Positions 44,647 to 55,000 of a DNA stretch of 64,000 nt are shown one piece after another. Location: the NCBI RefSeq assembly GCF_029784155.1, contig NC_073692.1, positions 374,112,813 through 374,176,812 of the forward strand, written 5' to 3'. The position numbers and the translations under genes were made by a program. The notes under the pieces are model-generated. The model was not told where the DNA came from and did no database searches. It saw only the letters and a program-made list of their open reading frames with translations. The DNA is from Uranotaenia lowii. Lineage: Eukaryota > Arthropoda > Insecta > Diptera > Culicidae. Within the stretch, counting starts at the first letter, position 1; each line of letters begins with the position of its first letter.

Positions 44647-45637
44647 GTTAATCGAATTACCTTTTTATTACTTATTTTGTTAAAAAAAAAACCTCAACCT
44701 ATCATAACGACAGCAGTGTCATCACTACTGCTTGGCAAGTAAAATTTTGGAAAGCTTTTATTTCGTTTTATTGATATCATGGATCAATTTGTGAAAGCTC
44801 TGAAAACAATAGTTTGATTTAATTTTCTTTGATTGTATCAATGTAAATATATCTTGAAGAATCTTAATGATTTAGATTTTTTTGATGACATACTTTTGGA
44901 AAAATCTGTAAATGTCATGTTCACCAAAGTTGTCTTCAGCCCTCTACTGCATGGATTATAAAATCGTTTCGTAGTCGAGTGAAGTGACAGACGTTCATTC
45001 TCAAAGTTCATCCGAAGCTCCTCACCTGGGTTTAACCCACTTTTTGACGATAATGTACTTAATTTAAAATTTCCCCCTACATTTTGATACCTACCTGAAC
45101 TCTTTGGATTTAAAATAAAACGAACTTCATCTAGAAACGTTTCAGTTGAATTAACACGTTTTCATTTAAGAAACTTTTATTGAACTCAATAAGTTTTTAT
45201 TTAAGAAATTTTCAACAAGTTTCTCAAAGTATAGTAAACTAGCGCCAAAGCATAGGTATATGTAGGTCTATAGGTACAACTTAGTCTATTTGTACAAACA
45301 CAACAACCAGTAAAAACTGCTATGGTATAGAATCATTCCGATGGAAAACAGAAGAATGTAAGTTCTCCAACAGTGATTGGCCAAATTTTATGTACCAAGC
45401 CGCGCTGATTATCGTCGTTCATATTACTGAATAATGCTGTCGTTGTAAGCAGATGTTTCGACTTATCCATTTTCGATTCCCGAACACTGGCTTCCAGTGT
45501 GATTTCCGATTTACAAGTGGTAGTTTTGTGGGAATCCAGATTTGTTTTAGAATCTATTGTGTTTTGGTTATTATCTATCCCTGCGTTCCGCCTTTCTTAA
45601 AGTATATGGGATGATGGTCCTAGCTGTCGTCCTAATT
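44647..45637. other. Intergenic region between two convergent genes
   Basis: Contains the 3' UTRs of the zinc-finger gene and PGAP2. No ORF with a protein signature and no recognised repeat. Confidence 0.5.
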
Positions 45638-46565
45638 CTACACAGCCGAAAAGTGGATCCCGCTTCGCCAGTCAAAGTATAGATACGCGCTAATGAAGTC
45701 CCAATAGGCCGTCATGTGGAAGCCTATATTACTGTACACGAACACGTACTCGCTCAAGGCGAACAGTGAGTAAACTAGAAGATTAAAATTCGATACAGTT
45801 AAATTTTTTCATCATTTTTTTCAAAATTTAGAAGGAAACTTACTTCCCGGTTCGCAGTGCGAGTTGTGTCTTACGAAGAAATACACCGCCAACAGAATGG
45901 ACAGCAAATTAGCGATGAACAGTCGCTTCTTGAACATTATCGATTTGCGTTCAGAAGGCGTCAGCATTGTGTCCTTTTCGCGCGTCATCCTATTGATCGT
46001 TATCAACAGCATCATGTAGATCATGGACGCAATGACGAAGGTGCTGAAGCAGAACTTGTGAATTTCTGTAGAAAAAAAAAACAAATCCGTTTAGATAATT
46101 TTTCTCTTGTTTTGAATGAATTCCCTACTGACCATAATCGGCCACCGAGGTCCACAGCGTGAGCCCAACCAGTGAACTCAGTTCGACAATGTTGAGAATA
46201 CAAGCCAGATAGGCCAGCTCTTTCCGGCGTTTGCCCAGCAAGCCCACGTGGAAGTTTTTGTACAGAAAGGCAATCGCATAGCGGGGTGGAGCATGTATTA
46301 GGACGCAAAACTGCCACACGAAACGCTGTGGCTGGTAGTTCCCAATGGCAGCCGACAGCGATGGCAGGAAGTTGTACACCAGACAGTGGGTCGAGTTGGC
46401 TTGGTCAAAATTATAGAGCAAGGACCACACTACGCAGAACAGAAAACCAACCACCGGAAACATTACCGTGGAGACGGCCAGCTTCCCGAATCGTATTCGG
46501 AACTGGCTACGTCCGCCCGTTGGGTCGGCTGGATCACCGCCTAAGCGTTCGTACTGGGGAAGCAT
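45638..46565 (-). CDS. PGAP2: Post-GPI attachment to proteins factor 2 (PGAP2)
   Basis: PGAP2 is a Golgi/ER multipass protein of the FRAG1/DRAM/Sfk1 family needed for fatty-acid remodelling of GPI anchors. Three coding exons: 46133-46565, 45844-46065 and 45638-45774, with GTCAGT/CTACAG and GTAAGT/TTCTAG junctions, both phase 1. The product is 263 aa against 254 in the human protein. Conserved blocks are FPVVGFLFCVVWSLLYNF, STHC.VYNFLPSLSAAIGNY, QRFVWQFCVLIHAPPRYAIA, a loop, ERKSIMFKKRLFIANLL, the signature YFFVRHNSHCEPG, and the C-terminal FHMTAYWDF. Five or six hydrophobic segments are visible. The gene is divergent from RhoGDI and convergent with the zinc-finger gene. Confidence 0.93.
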
Positions 46566-47796
46566 TTCTCTGGATGGTCAGATATCCGTAGCAGTACTTC
46601 CGGTTGCAACGCGTACTATGACTATCTTTTCCTGCTATAGTTCAACTCATAAACAAGCGGACGAAAGCAGCAGAATCTTCATTTTCTCGCAGAATCCGTA
46701 CACGAACCCGGGATCAGTCTTTTGTCGAAGAAAACGTAAACAAATAAATCTCGTGCGTGCGATGAGGCGCGCCGCGGTGAGTCGGAGTGGGTGGTGTTTC
46801 GCGCAAAGAGGGTGACATTTTGAAAGCTACACTGAGGAAAAAAATCAATTATCGGCAAAAAGCATAAGCGTTTTACCGGGATTATTTTAAGTTTGTGATT
46901 TAAAATGTTAACATTTACATTCTTTTTTGATAAATCTATTTCAATTTCCTTAGCCTGAACTAAAAGTTAATTGTAACTGACAGGCTGCGTTGTAGTTAAT
47001 AAATTAAAAATTTTTGATATTTTCTTTCAAGTTGCAAATAAAATAAAATTTATTTACAATGGATTATCGCCTCTTAAAAATCTCATACTTTAAATCTGAA
47101 TCCTCAATCTGAATCTTAAGTGTGAATCTTGAACATAAATTTGTTAATATTCAGATTCAGGATTCAGATTTAAAGTTTGAGATTTTTAAGAGGCGAATGA
47201 ATTGTAAATTTAATGCCTCTATAAAATCAATAAAACAAACCACATTGAGATTCGGATTCAAGATTAAAATTTAAGATATATCTGTATATACAGGTTCAAT
47301 ACTCACATTAGGACAGGATTCAGTTCATAGTTCAAATTTTTGCAATTCAAATCAATTCGAAATTTAAATCTAAGATTTAGTTCAGTTTATGATGACAATT
47401 TCTAACATCATGTTTCGAAACTTAAATTACTTAATTTATAAGTCAAATTGTACATGAAGTTTAAAAAAAAAATGGATCCAGATTGAAAAAAATATCAAAA
47501 TGTTCGGATTTTTTGTGCATGAGATCAATATTAAAATTCATTGAACAGAGCTAACTGTTTTGGTGTGCCCTTTCGAAATGCTTGTCCAGAAACGTCAAAA
47601 ATTCAAAAAAAAAAAATCACCGCGGCGGGAGGAAAACATCAGCAAAAAGAACAAGAAACCCCTTTGGGACAGCCATATTTTTGCAAAAAGTGTTGTGTGT
47701 GATTCGTTTTTGTCCAGCGATCAGCAGCGAGGAGGAAAAAGTATTCGTATTTCTTTTCGATCGGTTTTTGATGCATAATTTCCGTTCCGGTGTTGT
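46566..47796. other. Divergent intergenic region, PGAP2 / RhoGDI
   Basis: No gene seen. It should contain both promoters. An imperfect inverted repeat (47051-47215) lies in the middle. Confidence 0.45.
47051..47215. repeat. Inverted repeat with ~65-bp arms
   Basis: The left arm, about 47051-47116, contains CGCCTCTTAAAAATCTCA and CTTTAAATCTGAATCCT; the right arm, about 47150-47215, contains their complements TGAGATTTTTAAGAGGCG and AGGATTCAGATTTAAAG. The loop is about 33 bases. It is imperfect at a few positions and could be a small MITE. Confidence 0.75.
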
Positions 47797-48066
47797 GGAT
47801 TTGGTGCAAAAATTTATTCCTTAGAACGTTTGTGCCGTTAGTTTCTTTTTGTCGTTTGCTATCGAACGCGGCGGTATTTTGTGTGTTATCTCCTTTTGTG
47901 TGCTTCCATTAACATTTTTTGGTTCCTCGAAACTCGTTTTTTCTTCTGTGTGAAGAAAAACAGCGCAGAAAAAGAAGCATTCACGTAGAAAACCTTTTTC
48001 CCCCGATTAATCATCAGGGAATTTTCCCGAACAAGTTGTGAGATTTCAACTTTCAGCTTTTGAAAC
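47797..48066 (+). promoter_or_regulatory. Probable 5' untranslated exon of RhoGDI
   Basis: A strong donor AAACGTAAGTGG ends the block at 48066. The first coding exon begins right after an acceptor, CATCTCCTCCAG, one base before its ATG at 49024, so the 5' UTR must come from upstream. The exon start is a guess; an alternative acceptor is at 48928. Confidence 0.35.
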
Positions 48067-49023
48067 GTAAGTGGATTTGGCTAAGTTTTAGTGATTCGAC
48101 TTTATCGAGACATCGTTATCTCTCTGGGGGAATGATAAAAATCCAAAACGATGTCTGAATGTTGAAAAAAAAAGGTGTCGATTGCTTATCTATAGTCGAC
48201 TCGAGTCGAAGAATAAAGAGGCAGCACAGATGGGGGAGTACATTTTTTTTGTTCTTTTATTCTTTTCTGTGTCGCTGCAACTCTGGGGATCAGAGCAATT
48301 GGGTGGGATTTCCTGTGCGGGAGGTCGGTCGTATGTTTATGAAGAAATTTCAGAGCAGCTCAAAAGGAACGGGAGGGGAGAGTTATACGTCATTATCTTA
48401 AATTAGATCTTTGGCTTTATATTTGGTGGTGCAAAGCAGATCTTCCATACCAGACAAGGACAGGGTTAAGGGGCAGGCGGTTGCCTTCCGACGAAGCTAA
48501 CGGGCCACTCGAAGCAATATTGTTTCTCGAGTAACTGGATGGTGTACTTTGAATCCATTCGTAAGTGATGGTAGTTAATGTGTATTTTTAATTGATCTCT
48601 TCCAGTAGCTCTCTTGAGAAATGTAAACACCTGAAACTCATTAAATGCGATGGATAAAGTTCAGATGCTTAATCTGCAATCAAACACGTACGCGGATTAA
48701 AGTGTGAATGCGTATTATGTTGATGACTAATTGGTAAAATATTTAGCAGTCATCCTGATATAGGTATTCGTTTCATTGCAAACCTCTAGACAGACAGTGG
48801 GGTGATAAAAATTACTGATGACTTGTATCACGTTTTTCCACAACGATACATGCGCTGAACAATCTGAACTATTTTATGATGTTAATGTGAATGTCACGAC
48901 CTAATTTGATAATCACATTTTGCAACAGGTTGAAGATTATCAGTCAAATGTTCGAATCCATTCCTTAAAACTCAAATCCAAAATAACTAAACCTTCTGCT
49001 TTCTTCCAATCATCTCCTCCAGC

Positions 49024-52000
49024 ATGTCCACGGAAAAGGAAGTCGTTGAGGGGGTCGAAGTCGAGGGAGAGGAGCATGATGCCAACTACCAACCGCCGCC
49101 ACAGAAGACCATCGAGGAGATCATGGCCGCCGATGCCGAGGACGAAAGTCTCCGGAAGTACAAAGAAGCTCTGCTGGGTGAAGCTCAATCCGAGACAATC
49201 GTTTATGGTATGCACTATCAGTTTATGTTAAAAAAAACAGTATAAATCAATTTGATTTCTTTTTATACAGATGATTCCGACCCTCGGAAGGTCATTGTGA
49301 AAAAGCTGTCCCTCCTCGTTGCCGATCGGGATCCAATGGAGCTCGATCTGTCGGGAGACGTTTCTAAGCTTAAGAAAAATGTAAGTTATCCGTTGAATTG
49401 ATTTAATCTCAATTTATAAAATTAACACTATTTTGTGTCAACTTCCAAACAGGTGTTTACAATCAAGGAAGGTATCCAGTACAAAATTCGCATCGATTTT
49501 GTGGTGCAGCGGGAAATCGTACACGGTCTGAAGTATGTACAGAAAACGTACCGCATGGGCGTGCCCGGTAAGTGCAATTTTACTTCCTAAGAAAAACAAA
49601 CTGAACGGTGTCGGTTATGCTAATTGATGGTCGTGTTTTTGCATCCTTTTTATTTGTGGCGTAACATATTTGAATGCAACTTACAATGGGACGCTCTATA
49701 AACCTACCTTTTTACCGTCTCAGCAATTCATGGTAAGCGAAATGTGCTGTAAGATGCTTTGTCAAAATCAAGGTTTCGCTAGGTTAGAACTGATTAAAAA
49801 TGTTCGGGGAACATAATAGTTATGTACAAAAAGCCATTCGGTTTAAGATTCATGCGCTGAGTTGCACTACAAATTACCATCTATCTTTTCGAAAAACGTT
49901 TTCTTTTTACTGACCCTAGTGGGTATCCTAGGCATTTGCTCAGCCAACCTGCTACTTAGATATGGATTAAATGTTTTAGGTATTAGTTGTCATCCATTTA
50001 GTAGAGGCATTTATAAATTCATTGTTATTTTTTTCAAACATGGGACACCAAAAAATCTGTTCAAGAAGATCCATTGTAAATCCTCCCAAGCTTGCATACT
50101 TATATGGTTATATTTATTAGCCTGGCACTAGTTCAGTAAACAATAGCCGAGTGGCACCCTCGTGCTTTTTTGATTATTATAGGATAAGATGCATTGTTAA
50201 ATGTTCAATGTCTAGAAAAGAAGCTTAAAGAGATTTATGAAAATTTTCAATGTTTTTGTGTAAAAACAACACTCAGAAAAATCTTGGTGTTTGAGCCAAA
50301 AAAAAATAAATTGATTTTGATTCAAAAAAATTCTATTGAAACAAACTCTTTTTTTTTATTTGATACAATGTATTAAGAGTTCGATTCTAAAGAAAAATTT
50401 TTGAAACAAAGGATCTATTCTTTGAATTAAAAAAATCCTTTGAATCACAGAATTTGTTTTCATTTCAAAGGTGAAAAATTTTTTGAAATAAAGGAAAACA
50501 GATTAGAAACAAAGGATTTTTTATTTGTCCCAGAATCAAAGTAATTTTCCTTTGTTTGGCCTCTTAACAAAGGAAAATTCCTTTGTCATAAAAACTTTTT
50601 CGCTGCGTGAATACGACGTATTCGAAAAATGGCCAAAATAGATGAAAGCATGAAATTTTACTACAACTTCTCACAACTTGCATTAGAACCGGGTTACTTA
50701 TCTAAGTTTTTATGCAAACCGGGAAAAGCTGGAAAAAATTTGGATTTGTTTCAGCTTAGCGGAAAACCGTGAAAAAAACTGGAATTTCACCTTGCAACTT
50801 TGAACAATTTAGACTTCGACTTTGGCTGCAGCGTCCCAGATGAGCCGCACCTTGCCGGGTTTCTTGGGATTGGTGACCGCGCCGAGGGGGAGGTACCATG
50901 TGCGTCGGGGGTCAGCCTGTTGCAGCTCATCCGGAGTCGCTCGATGGCAGTAGCCTTTCTGCTGGTATTCCTCGATCTAACGCACTATGTTATCCCGCAT
51001 CACCGGTTCTTTTCCCATTCTTTTTTCGAGACATTGTAGTCTTCTCAGACACATTGGATAGCTGCCTGGAAACTCTACGAAGTCGTACTACTTCCAAAGC
51101 AGGCCGCCCACTCTTTTCGTAGTCTTTTCCATGATTTTCGTTGCTCGAGTGTCTTCGCCACTCAGCACTGGCGTAAACACTTCGTCGAGCGTCAGATAAG
51201 TCTTTACTGCCTCGTCTAAAGATGAATCATGTTTACAGTCAAAAATGTGATAAGTAACTGAAAGTTGGCGTTGACTCGTCGCGCTTGCCACCGTACACAC
51301 ACCAGCCCAGGCGGGTACCGCAGTCGGATCTCCTACTTCGCCCTCTCGCGGCTTGAGCGGAACCACCAATCGTAGATTGTCAACTCTTATGAGAAGTTGC
51401 GGACTGGTATTCTCATAACCATCCACCGGAATTCCTCGAAGATGACGAAAACGTGACTTGAACTCTTCAACCGGCAAACTCTGTGTTGGTAAGTTCAAGG
51501 AATTTGTTGTTCCGACGTTTGGAATCTTGTACCGCTTCGATTTGTTGATGCCGAAAATCTCGAACGTCACTCGTTGCGAATCGTTCTCGACCTGCGTCAC
51601 ATTGAATGTCCACTGCAAGCACAACGGGTGGGAGTGCCCGTTTAGTTGATGTTTTTCTGCCAGACTCTTTTCGGACAACGGACAAACTACCTTTGTGGAG
51701 CATGATTGGAAGAACACGGTACAGTAACGATGAAAACGACGACTGGTCTACGTGATGCACAACATAATTCGATGTCGGATTCGGACCCGAGTTGGAGGAT
51801 GCCGTTGATTTCTCCGCCGAATGAAGAAGTGCGTGATGACGCGCATCGCATCCATCCACGCCGCAGCGAGTGTAGTGTTGTTTCTACACGAACAAGTCCC
51901 ATGACTGTACAAGCACGTTTTACAAAGTCCCAAATTCTGGATGCATGGCCATCTGTCATCGATGGAAATCTTCTGGAACGATCGACATTCTCTGGACTTA

Positions 52001-55000
52001 TGTCCCTCTTTCTGGCATACGGCACACGACAAAACTCGTTTCTTAAACTCCGCTGCACCTTGGTAGCTACTCCGCTCCTTCGGCTTCTCGAACTTTCCCG
52101 CGACGCCACTGTGCACAAAATTCCGGTCCGGCTTGGACCTTTCAGGCTTGGACTGCCTGGCTTTCGATTCGCCGGTGTACGACGTCACGGCGTATGCATC
52201 GTCGACAGTTTCGTCCATAAAGGTCCCGAACGTTCGTAAGTCCACGGCCTCGACTGTTGTGATGTATCTTCCCCAAAGCATTTGGTATTCGGTCGGGAGC
52301 TTTCTCACCAACTCCTTTAGTAGCGAGGGATTGTTCAGATGATCGTTAAAATTCGCGGCCTCCAAGTGTTCGCAAAGACCCTGCACTTGTGTCCCGAAGT
52401 CGATGATAGTGTTGAGTGCTGATAGACTCATTATACTATCATCGACTTCGGGACACAAGTGCAGGGTCTTCGGCGGGGGTGAAGATCTAACTTTCTCAAT
52501 TAAGGTCTCGATGATCAAATCCGCTTCTCTAGCATTTTGATGGTTGCTGGAAAGGATCCCTCCAGGCACCGTTGAAGGCGAATCATGTTTCCGCCGTTGC
52601 TGAAACCACAGGCTTCTGTGGTGTTCTGGTAGTGGCTAATGAAAACAGGCCAGTCGGCAGGATTTCCGGAAAACGTTGGTAAATCCCCCGAGCAGACTTG
52701 GCGCGCTGTACGCTGCTCTTGAGTTGGCCTAAGTGGCCTCGGATTGACTGGAACACCACTATCAATTTGCCTCGTTGATTGTGGGGGCAACAGCTGCCGT
52801 CTCTGCGGCACTTGCACTGGCTCCTCGACAGCTAACGATGTCGGAATAGCCTCAGGTCTGGACATCAGCTCCTCCGGCGCCACACGTTCCGGTTCTATCG
52901 TTGGCTGCCTTCTATCCGCTTGCATGGATGGCTTCTGCTGACTGGGTTGGGCAACAACACGCTTGCTCTTCGGAATCGTTCCTGTCGAATGCGTAGGACC
53001 ATCCACTAAGGCTTCCGGAAATGGTTTCGGAAGTCGGATTGATTCTTCCGGTCAAGCTCGAACACCTTTCAATTCCCGCTGACAAAGTTTGAGCTGATTC
53101 TCAAGCTCACTTAACTTATCTGCTGACGGCTGCTGGTGCTGTTGACAGTCGCAATTAGCTCTCGACGTTTTGGGAAGTCATTCGCTGCTTCTTCCGGAAG
53201 TGGTAATTTTGCTGACGATTCTTGGAGGATTGTTGCTCCCATTGGGCCCAACAATTCGAGGCCGGCTTGGCTCGCTACCCACTCCGTCACACGCTCAGAT
53301 CTTTCGGCAAGGTTCACATGCTGCCGAAAATGAACATTACGTTGTTCGTCTTCCTCTCCCATGAGGGATTCCTCGATAATCCGGTAGCGCTCCTTAACGT
53401 AGGCCTTCTCGATCCTTTTCTCAATCTCCTTTTATTCCTCCAGGCGCTTTAGCTCCAAATTGAGCTTTGCTTTTCGGACGGAAGATGAACTCCAGCGGAC
53501 GAAAGATGCCACCAGCACTGATCACAGGCCACCATATTGTCCGCTGAATCCGGACGATCGCAGGCAACACAACTGCTTGAGTGGTCCTGATTGGTGGTGT
53601 TAAAATCATCCTCGCTCGACGAGTGAACCGTCGCCATCGGATGATTATTTGAAGAATTGTTAGCGAGAGTCAAATCGCCTTGTAGCGAACTATCCGGAAC
53701 GCGCACAGCAATAATGTGGTCCGATTGGACGTAAAGGAATAGTTTCTAATTTGGCAATTTCGAGACTACCTCGACCTCAATTCTCCTTGCGCAACCGCTC
53801 AAACTTCACTTTTCTCTATTTTTTTAACAAGCCTATCTTCCGCCTTTACAAACTATAGCTTTACTTTACTTTTCACTTCCGTCTTTAATCTATCTAACTT
53901 TTTCTTATTCTTCCTACTCTTATTCTCTCGCTTGGCGAGATCTGTCACACGCAGGGGTGTCGTCAGCTTCCGGTCTTATTGCCCTTGTGGCAACAAGCAT
54001 GAACCAAAAAAAATACGATTTCTAAAGAATTGAGGACGATTCATGAGAACAATATCTTTTCCATCCACAAAGAGTTTTTTTTTATGAAAAAGATACATAT
54101 GTCTGACAAAAGCAATAAAGAAAAGAAACAATGGAATAAATCTAGAGTTTGTCTTGATTAGGTCGTATGAACCACTTGGCGTGTTTCGAGAAAATCGCTG
54201 TTTAAGATTTGCTAAACATATTTAATTCTTATATTAAAAATATCGCTCAGAATTGTTGCAAAATTTCATATGCGATGCAGAAAAAGATTATATATACGCT
54301 CGTGTATTAAATACAGGCATAGATTTGGTTGTTTCTGTAAACATGCACATACAACCTTTTGCGTTTTATATTTTTTTGAAACGTCGTTTTGCAGGTTGAT
54401 GAATTTTCTCTTAAAATCCGATTTCATTTGTCTAAAACTTCACTAATTCCTGCTAACTATCTTCAAGTACTACAAAGTACCATGATTAATATTCTTATGG
54501 AGATCTGCACAATTACTATCATGTGATGAGAAGAAACTTTTGGTGTTACAATTTTCAAAGTACCTCAATAGGGAGAATAAAAGAAAGAGGACTTACTTTT
54601 GAAGATCTGGAGTATTATCAGGATCCCCACGGGTGATATGCTGTCTACAGATTATCCGTATTGCACAATAATTGTGAAGCGGGTCTTGCCAATGTATTTA
54701 AATCTGCTTCGCTTACATTTCTCTACCAGTGGAAAATATCCTCTTCCTCGCTCCAGCAGTCTGGAATCGGTTCTGCGAGGGACTGCGTGCATCAGGAATA
54801 TATCTATCCGACTGGACAGCTGGTTACTCTCTATGGCCCCGATAATTGCGGTAACACCCACTGCCACTGTAATTTAAAACAAAAATACGAGGCTGAAAAC
54901 TTGTCCGACCATGATAGAAGCGTTTTTTGAACTTACCAAGTCACAGTAATGAAGAAGTTCTACTTTAATCACTCTCACAAACGACGCGACGCGCTTTCTG

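Noticed and set aside
46286..46815. Plus-strand ORFs over PGAP2 exon 1
   Set aside because: Antisense shadows of a conserved membrane-protein exon.
48159..48406. Two overlapping 74-80 codon ORFs in RhoGDI intron 1
   Set aside because: One has a hydrophobic start resembling a signal peptide, but there is no family match and it lies just after a 5' UTR donor.
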